Assembly (NCBI GenBank): GCA_003762715.1
Contig: RIBJ01000039.1
Location: 22,048 to 86,047, forward strand
Origin: Muribaculaceae bacterium Isolate-104 (HZI)
Lineage (GTDB): Bacteria > Bacteroidota > Bacteroidia > Bacteroidales > Muribaculaceae
DNA: 64,000 nucleotides
Reading direction: 5' to 3'
A model generated the notes under the pieces. That model ran no database searches and was not told the DNA's origin. It was given only the letters and a program-made list of their open reading frames with translations. This document shows, piece by piece, positions 24,320-33,049 of this stretch. Numbering within the stretch: the first letter of the stretch is position 1; each line of letters starts with the position of its first letter. A program made the position numbers and the translations under genes.

Positions 24320-25843
24320 TCAGAGTCGCGGGCCCTTTGGCTTACGCTGCTGCTTTTGCTGGATTTCGTCCTTCGGCTGGGTCTGTCCCTTGGTCAGAGG
24401 GTCGGTGATGTTCTTCGTCTCCTCGTTGGTGAGACCGTCGTTGTTCACCGCCTTCTGGGTGCGGGATTCGTCGGCGACCTTGACACGCGGGTCATTGAGC
24501 GATGTCACCGGACGCTGTTTCTCCTTGTCGAAGTACAGATAGACAGTGCAGGGCTGTCCCTTCTCATCGACCATGTTGTCGAGCTTGGCGACACGCCCGT
24601 TGGCGTAGTCTTCCTTCTGCTGTTCGGTGAGCGGAATCTTGTTCCATTGTCCGAGAGGCTTGATGCTGCCGTCTTTGAGTGTCCAGTTGGGTTTCCTCTC
24701 AGCCTTCTTTTCCGAAGCCTCGGTCGAAACGGATTCGCCTTTGCCTTCTTTCTTGGCTTCGGCGGCACGCTTTGCCTGCTCCACCTTCTCATACCAGTGT
24801 ATGCCGTTGGGTACAAATTCGACAGCCTTGCGGTCGACATTGTACTGGAGTATTCCCGTGCGGGTCTTTCCATCGCGGCATACCACCTCTTTGGGGGGCA
24901 GGGGAAGACCTTTCTTCAGGGTCATGATCTCCGGCATGGTCAGCTTCGTCTGGCCGAAAGTGTCACGGATTCTGACATCCTTTGCCGGGATTGCCAGCAG
25001 CTCGTTGGTGTAGCGGTCCCGGCTGATGAGCGATGGAACTTTCTCTCCGGTGGCAGGGTCGATCAGTTCTACAATACGACCGAGGTTGCCGTTCTCTTTG
25101 AGATTTGCCTGATCGATTTTGTCGAATTTGTGTCCCATGAACTGGTCGAGCTTCTGTTCGCTCTGGATGAAGTGAGGGACAAGTTTGACGCTGCCGTCGG
25201 GGTCAGTGCGGAAAGAGAGTCGAGCCTCGATGCTGAATTTTTCTCCTCCGAAGGTCGGGGTGATATTCACCAGCTTGGATTTCCGGTTATAAAGCATCTC
25301 CCTCAGGTCGCCGGAGGCTTCGAGAGCCTCTTTGTCGATGCCCCATTTCTCTTTGAGCATATCCCAGTCGATTTTCGACTGGTCGATAGCCTGCCACTTG
25401 GGTTCCTGCGACATGGTTGTCTGAGATTGAGCTTCATCCGCTGTCTGCTCCGATGGTTCCGCAGAGGTTTCTGTCTGCTTGGACTGCTCGACTTTCAGAG
25501 CCGGGAGCGCCACATCGACCTTGTTATCTTTGAGTATCTCGGCATTCGCCACAGGGTCTTTGGCGAGGTCGCCGATTACGGTGCCCACCGTGTCGTATCG
25601 GTCGGCGGGTACGCGGAAGAATCCGAATGTCGAGGGGTTCTTGCACTGGCGCACGAAGTTCGACATAAAAGCTTCGAGAGGGTTCTGGCCTTTTGAGAAT
25701 TTCACGAGGTCAGAGAGTTTCGCCGACTTTACATCGGTCATTTTGGGTGTGCCGTCCTCGTTGAGTCCGGTCACCGCGCCTACCTGCCCGGTGTCGTTGT
25801 TGCGGGCGATAAGGACTTCTTCTTGATTCAGCTCTTGTGCCAT
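24320..25843 (-). CDS. DUF4099/DUF3945 protein of the conjugative element
   Basis: This 507-residue hydrophilic protein starts at MAQELNQEEVLIARNNDTGQ. The N-terminal ~100 residues fit DUF4099 (FGFFRVPADRYDTVGTVIGD). The centre (WGIDKEALEASGDLREMLYN, LSFRTDPDGSVKLVP, GNLGRIVELID) fits DUF3945, which is found in large conjugative-element proteins of Bacteroidetes. The C-terminal third is Lys/Glu-rich and low complexity, ending in RKPKGPRL. It lies between the topoisomerase-like gene and the Xis-like genes, in the slot of orf3 in CTnDOT. Its biochemical role is not known. A 471-residue antisense frame over it is a composition artefact. Confidence 0.85.
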   Translation of the reverse strand: MAQELNQEEVLIARNNDTGQVGAVTGLNEDGTPKMTDVKSAKLSDLVKFSKGQNPLEAFMSNFVRQCKNPSTFGFFRVPADRYDTVGTVIGDLAKDPVANAEILKDNKVDVALPALKVEQSKQTETSAEPSEQTADEAQSQTTMSQEPKWQAIDQSKIDWDMLKEKWGIDKEALEASGDLREMLYNRKSKLVNITPTFGGEKFSIEARLSFRTDPDGSVKLVPHFIQSEQKLDQFMGHKFDKIDQANLKENGNLGRIVELIDPATGEKVPSLISRDRYTNELLAIPAKDVRIRDTFGQTKLTMPEIMTLKKGLPLPPKEVVCRDGKTRTGILQYNVDRKAVEFVPNGIHWYEKVEQAKRAAEAKKEGKGESVSTEASEKKAERKPNWTLKDGSIKPLGQWNKIPLTEQQKEDYANGRVAKLDNMVDEKGQPCTVYLYFDKEKQRPVTSLNDPRVKVADESRTQKAVNNDGLTNEETKNITDPLTKGQTQPKDEIQQKQQRKPKGPRL

Positions 25844-25922
25844 ATTAATTAGAAGTTTTTGGGGTTGGAAACTTGTGCCTGAAAAGAGGCACGTTAATTA
25901 TTGGTGTATGGTGGTATGGTTT

Positions 25923-26255
25923 TTATCTTCTTGTGGTTTCAAATGCGATTCTGGCATCTGCCCAGCGGAAGGTCACGCGGGACTGGCGGCTGTCACCGGA
26001 TTTTATGAATGGTAGTGTACCGTCAGCCATCATGGATTCTATTTTGGTTTTGCCGACATTATACATTTCCATGAGCTGTGCCTTGGTCAAAACTCTTTCT
26101 TCCGGCTCAATGATACCCTGATTTGTCAGGACAGCATAAATCTCTTTGCTGGCTTCCTTGATTTCGCGTCTGATTTCACATTTGATTTCTGCTCGAAGAT
26201 CATCAATTATGGCTCTGAAATCAGAGAGGATTGCTCTTTTCTCTAATACTGTCAT
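25923..26255 (-). CDS. Small helix-turn-helix protein, excisionase-like (Xis2d position)
   Basis: This 110-residue protein has a charged helical N-terminus (RAEIKCEIRREIKEASKEIY). A C-terminal winged-helix-like segment follows (LTKAQLMEMYNVGKTKIESM, then ADGTLPFIKSGDSRQSRVTF) that matches DNA-binding proteins of the Xis2d/DUF3853 type. It starts 1 bp after the stop of its partner. In CTnDOT two such proteins are needed for excision together with Exc, and the gene order here is the same. Role assigned by position and fold only. Confidence 0.75.
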   Translation of the reverse strand: MTVLEKRAILSDFRAIIDDLRAEIKCEIRREIKEASKEIYAVLTNQGIIEPEERVLTKAQLMEMYNVGKTKIESMMADGTLPFIKSGDSRQSRVTFRWADARIAFETTRR

Positions 26256-26256
26256 A

Positions 26257-26640
26257 TCAATATCGGGGTAATCGGGTTACACGTTTCATTGCTTTCTCGT
26301 ATGCCACCGGATTCCAAGGACATTGGAACTTTTCGATAGCCTCCACAAGTTCCTTCAGGAAGTAGTGGGTTTCTCGACCGACCTTCTTCCATTTCAGCAC
26401 CAGCCGTTTTCGGATGCGCTGAAGGTGTCGGGGTGATACACAGAGGATAGCAGCGGCCTCATCCTTGCTCACCATAGGCTGGTTGGGAAGCCGCTCATGG
26501 ATAAATCCATATTCCTCGGCTTTATGAATTTTCTCATCCTGAGCCGCGAGAAACTTTTCAAGACGGCTGAGAGTGCCTTGCATTCTCTGTACCTCTTGTG
26601 CCAGATCGGGATGAGGGGGGAACATAACGTAATTGTCCAT
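26257..26640 (-). CDS. Helix-turn-helix domain protein, excisionase-like (Xis2c position)
   Basis: This 127-residue protein has a helical N-terminal region (LAQEVQRMQGTLSRLEKFLA) followed by a MerR/excisionase-type helix-turn-helix (VSKDEAAAILCVSPRHLQRI, then WKKVGRETHYFLKELVEAI). It is the first gene of the element's minus-strand operon, with a promoter 32 bp upstream. It sits between the integrase and Xis2d-like genes, as xis2c does in CTnDOT. It probably bends att DNA during excision or regulates the operon. Confidence 0.75.
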   Translation of the reverse strand: MDNYVMFPPHPDLAQEVQRMQGTLSRLEKFLAAQDEKIHKAEEYGFIHERLPNQPMVSKDEAAAILCVSPRHLQRIRKRLVLKWKKVGRETHYFLKELVEAIEKFQCPWNPVAYEKAMKRVTRLPRY

Positions 26641-26671
26641 ATCAGGTGGGTTTAGCGGTTTGTTTGTGATG

Positions 26672-26679
26672 CAAAGTTA
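26672..26679 (-). promoter_or_regulatory. -7 element of the Xis-like operon
   Basis: On the minus strand this reads TAACTTTG, 32 bp before the ATG at 26640. The rest of the 26641-26929 gap holds only the hairpin noted at 26871. Confidence 0.6.
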
Positions 26680-26870
26680 CTTCGGGAAAAGGAGGTGCAT
26701 CTATGATAACTCCGGGATAGAGTTGGGATAAGTGTAGGATAAAAAACGCTTGATTTTCTAAAATCCGCAATAATTCATCGTTGAATAACAGCGACTTATA
26801 CAAATACTCTTAATGAATGTTAAAGTAGAAATTTGTGGAAATTTTTTTGAAAATCTCACGTCAGGACACA

Positions 26871-26906
26871 GCGAGTGCCGTCCGAGCATTCCCGAACGGC
26901 ACTCGC
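26871..26906. terminator. Strong hairpin just past the outer integrase gene
   Basis: Perfect 11-bp arms gcgagtgccgt and acggcactcgc lie 23 bp downstream of the integrase stop. There is no T-run directly after it on either strand, so it may be a terminator, an mRNA-protecting hairpin or a protein-binding site. Confidence 0.5.
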
Positions 26907-26929
26907 AAGAGGCTTATGGAATGTTCAGC

Positions 26930-28147
26930 TTAGAAATCGAGATTGCCGAGGTTTTTGGAAAGAATGTCCATATCCTTTCCGATTTTGTCGGCGGTAATTC
27001 TCGCGTAGATCTGTGTGGTCTGGATATTTGTGTGGCCGAGCATCTTTGATACCGACTCGATGGGCACTCCACGGCCGAGGGTCATGGTAGTGGCGAAGGT
27101 GTGCCGGGCGAGATGGAACGTCAGGTTCTTCTCGATGCCACAGATGTCGGCTATCTCCTTCAGATAGCAGTTGAGCTTCTGATTGGTGATTATCGGCATG
27201 AGCTGGCCGTCGGTGTAGCAGCCCTCATATTTGTTGAGGATTTTCAGGGCCGGCGGAAGTAGGGGTACCATTACCTTCGTGTTGGTCTTCTGACGGTGGG
27301 TGACTATCCACAAGCGACCGTCGAACATCTTCTGGATGTTGTCGACACGGAGGTGGGCGAGGTCGATGTATGCCAGCCCGGTGAAGCAGGCGAAGATGAA
27401 GATGTCGCGCACCTGTTCCAGTCGCTTGGAGGCAAACTCTTTCTGCATCATCTTGCAAAGCTCGTCTTCGGTAAGATAGCCACGGTCAACACGCTCGATG
27501 GAGATTTTGTAGCCGTTGAAGGGGTCAACGGTTATCAGTCCGGCGCGGATGGCTTTGTTGATTACCTGCTTGAAGAACTTCATGCACTTGTAGGTGGTGT
27601 TCTGCGAGTATTTATACTCGGTACGGAGGAAGAACTCCAAGTCCACGATGAACTGATACTTTATCTCTCTCAGGGGAATGTCGGTGATATTGTACTTCTT
27701 CTTCATGAACTCCACCACGCGGCGGTACATTCTTTCGTACTTGCGGTAGGTGGGGTCGGCTTTGCTGAGTCCGACGAGCTTCTTGGTGTCCTCCAGATGC
27801 TGCTCATAGAGTTTCAGGAGTGATTCCTCCCGCTGGGTGATGCCCATGTAGGCGTTGCGCACCATTTCTACGGTAACGTAGCCGTGACGACGCTGGATGT
27901 CATAGAAATGATTGGTCAGAATAGTCTGAATATCCTGAAGATGGTTATTGATCTCAAAAGACTTGGATGAACGACCGGTGGCTTTACCGGCTTTCCCATC
28001 CCATCTTTCTGGCTCGCAAACCAATTTTGTGCTCCAGTCCTGTCTTTCTCCGTCAATAGACACGCGCACGATGATGGCGGATGTACCATCCTTGTTGACA
28101 TGATTGCTTCGGAGATAGAACAGAATCTTAAATGTGCTCTGTTTCAT
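26930..28147 (-). CDS. CTnDOT-like tyrosine integrase of the outer element
   Basis: This 405-residue recombinase starts at MKQSTFKILFYLRSNHVNKD. It has an N-terminal arm-binding-like domain (1-90), a core-binding domain (about 105-205) and a catalytic domain (about 220-395). Visible catalytic residues are Lys in HRQKTNTKVM, His and Arg in FHLARHTFAT, His in LGHTNIQTT and Tyr in QIYARIT. The position of the first catalytic Arg is Ala (CFTGLAYIDL). IntDOT-type recombinases are also known to lack that Arg, which supports the family call. It is the outermost gene of the element, 515 bp from the tmRNA 3' end. Confidence 0.92.
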   Translation of the reverse strand: MKQSTFKILFYLRSNHVNKDGTSAIIVRVSIDGERQDWSTKLVCEPERWDGKAGKATGRSSKSFEINNHLQDIQTILTNHFYDIQRRHGYVTVEMVRNAYMGITQREESLLKLYEQHLEDTKKLVGLSKADPTYRKYERMYRRVVEFMKKKYNITDIPLREIKYQFIVDLEFFLRTEYKYSQNTTYKCMKFFKQVINKAIRAGLITVDPFNGYKISIERVDRGYLTEDELCKMMQKEFASKRLEQVRDIFIFACFTGLAYIDLAHLRVDNIQKMFDGRLWIVTHRQKTNTKVMVPLLPPALKILNKYEGCYTDGQLMPIITNQKLNCYLKEIADICGIEKNLTFHLARHTFATTMTLGRGVPIESVSKMLGHTNIQTTQIYARITADKIGKDMDILSKNLGNLDF

Positions 28148-28582
28148 CTTACATTTGGATTTGGTGGTTATGATTGCGCAGGGTTTTTACCCCCTTGCAA
28201 AATTCATAACGAGTTAAACTTAATTTTGCTTAGACTCACCTCGGCCAATAGAGGACGAATAGCGGACATGATGTCCTGCGTATTCTGACGGAGTGCATGG
28301 GAATAGAAAATTAGGTATCAAATGTAAGCTTCGGACTATGCCACCGGACTCCATTTCTTGTGTGCCATCAGATGTCCGATTTTGGCCGCTATTTTCCGAC
28401 TTATGTCAGAGTTTCGGTTTCGTAAAGTGCTGCACAAAACATAGTTACGACACTTACTGCTACACAACTGCTACATTTGGCATCTCACGATTTTTGTGTA
28501 GCAGATTTGCAACCAATGGGTGTCTTGTTCAGTCTTTTTTCTGTCCGATGACGGTCCTGAGTCGTCATTTTTAGGCATTAAA
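28148..28582. other. Gene-free stretch between the integrase and tmRNA
   Basis: I see no gene. It should contain the element's attachment end. Visible signals are a GAATTTTG promoter-like box for the integrase near 28196-28203 (minus strand), and an inverted repeat around 28257-28287 built on GGACA-tga-TGTCC with GAATA/TATTC flanks. There are also several TGTCCGAT words (near 28374 and 28542). I could not fix the exact end, because the other end of the element is outside the window. Confidence 0.4.
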
Positions 28583-28614
28583 AAACCGCACAATAAGTTG
28601 ATATTGTGCGGTTT
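28580..28614 (-). terminator. tmRNA terminator
   Basis: On the minus strand, aaccgcacaata pairs with tattgtgcggtt and is followed by a T-run, 48 bp beyond the tmRNA 3' CCA. Confidence 0.9.
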
Positions 28615-28661
28615 AGTCTTGTTTAGACTTTTGTTGGCCGGAATCTGTCCGACCCGTCAAG

Positions 28662-29057
28662 TGGAGCTGGAGGGAGTCGAACCCTCGTCCAAACGCGGAA
28701 CTAATGCGCTTTCTACATGCTTAGTCTTTACTTGGTTTTCGTGCTGCAGCAGGCTAAAGACTACCAACCACAGCCTTATCCTCTAAATTTTCGGGAGCCT
28801 CCCGAGGCTATCAGCTCCCTATTCCCGATTTACCTGCACCGCTTGACCGATTAGTCTCGGGACGACGACAATCGAGCGATGTCTTGTCTTCGCAACTGTT
28901 GCGAAGATTAAGCTAATCTACTATACTTCAATTAAGCAGCAAGAGCGTAGTTGTTTTCGCCATTTGAAATTTTGATGTCCCATATTATAGAGCGTAGCCA
29001 TCATTGCTCTGCATGCTTACACACCACCTCTACGCGCTGTCAAAGCCAGTCAGCCCC
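28662..29057 (-). ncRNA. ssrA: tmRNA (ssrA)
   Basis: On the minus strand the 5' end is GGGGCTGACTGGCTTTGACA. The 3' end is GGTTCGACTCCCTCCAGCTC plus CA, forming the tRNA-like acceptor and T arm. The tag reading frame encodes NGENNYALAA and a TAA at about 28935-28967, a typical Bacteroidetes degradation tag. Length is about 396 nt. tmRNA rescues stalled ribosomes and marks the product for proteolysis. The promoter -7 box TAACTTTG is at 29082-29089. Confidence 0.96.
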
Positions 29058-29081
29058 GTATATGCGTGACGGTAACGATTG

Positions 29082-29089
29082 CAAAGTTA
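29082..29089 (-). promoter_or_regulatory. -7 element of ssrA
   Basis: On the minus strand this reads TAACTTTG followed by CA. The start should fall near 29076, about 20 nt before the mature tmRNA 5' end, leaving a short sequence for processing. Confidence 0.65.
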
Positions 29090-29225
29090 CTATTTTTACA
29101 ATGTTTTGGCAACTTTTTTGCCGTACTTACCTGTTTTTTTATGCGATTTGTTTTGTTTTTTAGTTTATAATCGGCTATTAGTCTTAAAAACATCTTCTCT
29201 TTTTGTAGCGGCGGATTTTTTGTTG

Positions 29226-29233
29226 TAATTTTG
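29226..29233 (+). promoter_or_regulatory. -7 element of the antiporter gene
   Basis: TAATTTTG, 26 bp before the proposed TTG start at 29259. Confidence 0.6.
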
Positions 29234-29258
29234 TCAGGAATAAAAATACGATAAAATA

Positions 29259-30719
29259 TTGAAAAGATTATTCACACGCAGTACTAATCCGTCTTTGGTT
29301 ATTTCTCTGGTTCCGGTAGGGCTTCTGTTGTCGGCGATTATCCTCGTGATAACGTTTGCCGGAGCCGGCGCCGTTCAGGATTACAGTTACATGATTCTTC
29401 TTGGAGCGTCTGCGGTATGCGTAGCTCTTAGTCTCGCATTCTCTTCGCGACCCAAAAAATTGCTTGTTGCCGGCATCCGCAAGAGCGCCGGTCAGATTTT
29501 ACCCGCAGTGCTGATATTGTTCTTTATCGGTACTCTCAGCGCCACATGGATGCTGAGCGGTGTTGTTCCGGCGCTGATTGACTACGGGTTGCGGGTGCTT
29601 AATCCCAAGCTGTTTCTTTTGTGTGCCTGCGCGGTGTGCGCTCTTGTTTCCGTGATAACCGGTACTTCCTGGACCACTATCGCCACTATTGGTGTGGCAT
29701 TCATGGGGATAGGCACTGTAATGGGCTATAATCCGGCATGGATTGCCGGTGCGGTTATTTCGGGTGCGTATTTCGGCGACAAGGTTTCTCCGCTGAGCGA
29801 TACCACGGTACTTGCTGCTGCGACTACGGGGGTGGATTTGTTCACACATATAAAGTTTCTGATGCTGACCACTATCCCGGCAATGACTATAGCTCTTGCA
29901 ATATACGGTCTGACGGGATTTTTTACTGACACGGTTTCCGCCGAGAATGCCATGAATATCAGGGATGCTATCGAAAGTACTTTCAACATCTCTCCATGGC
30001 TGCTGGTGATACCGGGCATGGCAGCGGTTATGATTGCTCTGCGCTGGCGCACGGATGTGGTTCTCGCCATGAGTTCAATAACCGGACTCGCAGGTTTTTT
30101 CTTTTTTCAGCCGCAGCTTGTAGAGAAAATTTGTTCGGGTACTGAATTTGCAGACTATGTAGCCGGCGCTCTCAGGATTCTTTCTACGTCAAACGAGATT
30201 TCTACGGGCAACAGTCTTCTTGACTCGCTTGTGGCAACATCGGGCATAGAAGGGATGCTTCCTACCATATATCTTGTGCTCAGCGCTATGATTTTCGGCG
30301 GAGTAATGATAGGCAGCGGAATGCTTTCGGCAATCACCCGCTCAATAACACGTCATCTGCACTCTCCGCGAAATCTTGTAGGTGCCACTGTGGGGAGCGG
30401 ACTGTTTTTGAACTGCTGTACCGGCGACCAGTACCTTTCCATTATAATCGGAGCCAATGTGTACAAGAACACATACAAGCGTGCCAATATGAAGCCGCAG
30501 TTGCTTGGGCGCACTCTTGAGGATTCGGTGTCCGTGACTTCGGTATTGATTCCGTGGAATTCGTGCGGACTCACTCAGTCGGCTGTGCTCGGAGTTGCGA
30601 CCCTCGCCTACTTGCCTTTCTGTTTTTTCAATATACTGAGTCCGGTGATGACTCTTATTATGGGATGGACCGGCTGGAAAGCCCGGATTTCCAATGCGGC
30701 TGTAAGACAGCCGGCATAA
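29259..30719 (+). CDS. NhaC-family Na+/H+ antiporter
   Basis: This 486-residue inner-membrane protein has about ten to twelve hydrophobic segments. NhaC-like landmarks are ITGTSWTTIATIGVAFMGIG, SGAYFGDKVSPLSDTTVLAA and the later GTLEDSVSVTSVLIPWNSCG-type loop (here RTLEDSVSVTSVLIPWNSCG). The frame has no ATG before the first membrane helix, so I take the TTG at 29259 (MKRLFTRSTNPSL), which fits the upstream promoter. It exchanges sodium for protons, or possibly other substrate pairs, since NhaC-type proteins are diverse. It converges with the next minus-strand operon with no gap. Confidence 0.88.
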   Translation: MKRLFTRSTNPSLVISLVPVGLLLSAIILVITFAGAGAVQDYSYMILLGASAVCVALSLAFSSRPKKLLVAGIRKSAGQILPAVLILFFIGTLSATWMLSGVVPALIDYGLRVLNPKLFLLCACAVCALVSVITGTSWTTIATIGVAFMGIGTVMGYNPAWIAGAVISGAYFGDKVSPLSDTTVLAAATTGVDLFTHIKFLMLTTIPAMTIALAIYGLTGFFTDTVSAENAMNIRDAIESTFNISPWLLVIPGMAAVMIALRWRTDVVLAMSSITGLAGFFFFQPQLVEKICSGTEFADYVAGALRILSTSNEISTGNSLLDSLVATSGIEGMLPTIYLVLSAMIFGGVMIGSGMLSAITRSITRHLHSPRNLVGATVGSGLFLNCCTGDQYLSIIIGANVYKNTYKRANMKPQLLGRTLEDSVSVTSVLIPWNSCGLTQSAVLGVATLAYLPFCFFNILSPVMTLIMGWTGWKARISNAAVRQPA

Positions 30720-30720
30720 A

Positions 30721-30912
30721 TTACCGGTTTTTATCGCGGTCTCTTTCCCGTTTAAGGAGTGTGAGGCGCAGCAGAAAAATGACAAGCAGCGTGGCTGCAA
30801 TTATTCCGAAGTAGAACAGGTAGTGTCCGTCATAAAACTGCTGGCGCCCGATGTAGCACATCACACCAAGGTAAACCAACAGCAATGCTGGTATTATTGT
30901 AGAGCGTTTCAT
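30721..30912 (-). CDS. Small two-helix membrane protein
   Basis: 63 residues, starting MKRSTIIPALLLVYLGVMCY. Two hydrophobic segments (about 5-21 and 31-50) are followed by a strongly basic tail (RLTLLKRERDRDKNR). The start overlaps the exonuclease stop by 4 bp (ATGA), which supports it as a real, co-translated gene. No family recognised. Confidence 0.65.
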   Translation of the reverse strand: MKRSTIIPALLLVYLGVMCYIGRQQFYDGHYLFYFGIIAATLLVIFLLRLTLLKRERDRDKNR

Positions 30913-31547
30913 TCTTTGTTTTCAATGATTTCAGTAAGGTATGGGGAACTCATGGGGTCAAACTCCCCTGCACTCAGCAGGTTGTATATCCTCAGGCATG
31001 CCCATGCGTCAATTGCGGCATAGTGCTGCTGAGCCTCGGTCAGAGAATCGGCTTCCCAGTTGGAAAGACGCTGCCCTTTTGAGATGCGTTTTCCGAACAG
31101 TATGGCAAATATTCTTTGCAGGCTCGCATCAGCAATCTTAAATTCTTTTACATAGGACTGGAGGTCGACAAAGCCTTTGGGTTCGAATTCCGCACTGCGG
31201 TGCATCACAAAAAAGTCATCTTTAATAGACAATCCGACCTTCAGTATAGCGTCGTTTTCAAGAAAGCGTTTCACGGCGCCGTCCACACCGAGCCTGTTGA
31301 CTCTGAACAGCCAGCATCGGTCTTCGCCACTCACCTGCATGAGCGCCACATTGTTTGTCTTCCCTTTGCGGAATGCCGGTTTTGTTTCGGTGTCAAAGCC
31401 CACCACGCTACATGATAGAATTTCATCGAGCGCCTTGTCTGCCAGTTCGGGAGTGTCGACTATCGTTATGCAGCCGGGGTATGTGACCAACGGCATTTCC
31501 GCGACAAGATCTTTCGGGATGCTTACAACAGTGCGGGTGTCTGTCAT
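30909..31547 (-). CDS. 3'-5' exonuclease, DEDDy type
   Basis: This 212-residue protein has a ribonuclease H-like exonuclease fold of the RNase D/WRN group. Catalytic acids are visible: D and E in VVGFDTETKPAF (Exo I), D in VGLSIKDDFFVMH (Exo II), and Tyr plus Asp in YAAIDAWACLRIYN (Exo III). There is no HRDC domain as in full RNase D, so the substrate could be RNA or DNA. It is coupled by 4-bp overlaps to bioD upstream and to the small membrane protein downstream. Confidence 0.88.
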   Translation of the reverse strand: MTDTRTVVSIPKDLVAEMPLVTYPGCITIVDTPELADKALDEILSCSVVGFDTETKPAFRKGKTNNVALMQVSGEDRCWLFRVNRLGVDGAVKRFLENDAILKVGLSIKDDFFVMHRSAEFEPKGFVDLQSYVKEFKIADASLQRIFAILFGKRISKGQRLSNWEADSLTEAQQHYAAIDAWACLRIYNLLSAGEFDPMSSPYLTEIIENKE

Positions 31548-32182
31548 TTCAGTGAGGGGATAAGAATCACCGGTGCGTCGGGGAAGTATTTTCCGACGTA
31601 CATTTTCATATATTCAAGCGAGTCGGCTGCAATCACAGGATCGTAGTCGAAATGGGTGTTGTACAGGAGCGAATGCAGGCGCATACCTCTCGCACGGATA
31701 GCCTCAAGAGCGAGTATAGTATGGTTAATAGACCCCAGTTTTCCGTTTGTAACCAGCGCTACCGGCAGGTTGTTTGCCAGCGGGAAGTCTATTGTCAGAG
31801 TGCCTTCATAGTCAAGCGGCACCATCAGACCGCCAGCTCCTTCGACAAGCAGTGTGTCGTAAGCTCCGGCAAGACGTTCCATGCAATTTTCTATTTTGCG
31901 CAAATCCACAGGACGACCGTCAATCTTAGCGGCAAGCGAGGGGGATGCCGGGTAAGAGTATATCTCGGGGGCGGTTATGCCGAGTTCGTCTTCAGGTATG
32001 GAGTCGACACCCATCAGGCGGCGGTGAATCTCTATGTCTTCGGAGCGACCTACATTGCCGGTCTGCACGAATTTCATAGTAGCCACCGTATCTCCCTCGC
32101 GGGCTATTTGCGCCGCCAGCCAGCCGGTAGCGTAGCTTTTACCGGCATCTGTATCGGTACCGCTTACAAATATTATATTCAT
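31544..32182 (-). CDS. bioD: Dethiobiotin synthetase
   Basis: This 212-residue cytoplasmic enzyme closes the ureido ring of biotin, using ATP and CO2 on diaminopelargonic acid. The N-terminal P-loop FVSGTDTDAGKSYATG is the BioD signature. MKFVQTG supplies the substrate-binding Lys, and VEGAGGLMVPL is the second conserved block. It overlaps lgt and the exonuclease gene by 4 bp on each side. The other bio genes are not in the window, so biotin synthesis is split across loci or partial. Confidence 0.92.
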   Translation of the reverse strand: MNIIFVSGTDTDAGKSYATGWLAAQIAREGDTVATMKFVQTGNVGRSEDIEIHRRLMGVDSIPEDELGITAPEIYSYPASPSLAAKIDGRPVDLRKIENCMERLAGAYDTLLVEGAGGLMVPLDYEGTLTIDFPLANNLPVALVTNGKLGSINHTILALEAIRARGMRLHSLLYNTHFDYDPVIAADSLEYMKMYVGKYFPDAPVILIPSLK

Positions 32183-33042
32183 TTTTTATTAGTGGAATTG
32201 TCCTCGTCGGCAAACCTGTCGGGGAACGGGATGTCAACTTTCGGGCGACACATAGCCCTAATGACAAGAAACACGCCCGCGAGGACGAAGGGGATGCTTA
32301 GGAGCTGCCCCATGTTCAGAGTCATGGATGCTTCAAAACCGACCTGGTCGTTCTTGATAAATTCAATAAGGAATCTCGGCAGGAATATTCCGATAAAGAA
32401 CACTCCGAATATGAGGCCGGGACGCGTTTCCGCATTTTTGCGCCAGTACATCCACATGAGCAGGGCAAACAGCGCGAAGTAGCAGAATGCCTCGTACAGC
32501 TGTGTGGGATGACACGCCATGCCTTCGTACATTCTGTGCCACTGGGCGGAGCGCACGAACATGAAGCCCCACGGCAGGTCGGTAGCTGTGCCGAATATCT
32601 CGGAGTTCATGAGGTTGCCTATTCGAATCATGCCGCCTACCAACGCCACAGGAATCACGAGTCTGTCAAATGTCCATATGGGACTTTTCTTAGTGGTGAA
32701 CACCGAGTACAGAATCACGGCGAGTATAATGGCAAGCGTGCCTCCGTGACTCGCGAGCCCTCCTTCCCACACCTTTAGGATGTCAGCAGGATGCGCGCTG
32801 TAGTAGCTCCATTCGTAGAAGAACACATGTCCGAGGCGCGCTCCTACAATTGTGGCGCCCACGACCCACAGCAACAGGATGCCGAGCCATTTCTCGGGCG
32901 CGCCTTCATGACGGTAGATGCGCCCGAGAATATTATAGCCAAGCCAAAAACCTATAGCGAACATCAGTCCGTACCACCTGACGGTGAACGGACCGAGTGA
33001 CAGAAGGTCGGGATTCGCGTTCCAGACTATGAACTGAAACAT
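32179..33042 (-). CDS. lgt: Prolipoprotein diacylglyceryl transferase
   Basis: This 287-residue inner-membrane enzyme with about seven helices transfers diacylglycerol to the lipobox Cys, the first step of lipoprotein maturation. The family blocks are present: VRWYGLMFAIGF near the N-terminus, GLASHGGTLAI, the essential region GGMIRIGNLMNSEIFG, and HPTQLYEAF near residue 190. It starts 7 bp after glyA stops. The many lipoproteins in this window depend on it. Confidence 0.95.
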   Translation of the reverse strand: MFQFIVWNANPDLLSLGPFTVRWYGLMFAIGFWLGYNILGRIYRHEGAPEKWLGILLLWVVGATIVGARLGHVFFYEWSYYSAHPADILKVWEGGLASHGGTLAIILAVILYSVFTTKKSPIWTFDRLVIPVALVGGMIRIGNLMNSEIFGTATDLPWGFMFVRSAQWHRMYEGMACHPTQLYEAFCYFALFALLMWMYWRKNAETRPGLIFGVFFIGIFLPRFLIEFIKNDQVGFEASMTLNMGQLLSIPFVLAGVFLVIRAMCRPKVDIPFPDRFADEDNSTNKK

Positions 33043-33049
33043 TATTCAA

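Noticed and set aside
24281..25696. A 471-residue open frame on the plus strand
   Set aside because: It is fully antisense to the DUF3945 gene, whose domains are recognisable. The frame is Leu/Val/Arg-rich with no start signal, as expected for a shadow of a charged, GC-skewed gene.
28520..28786. Plus-strand frame over the tmRNA 3' end
   Set aside because: It lies over the tmRNA terminator and acceptor arm; the RNA gene explains the sequence.
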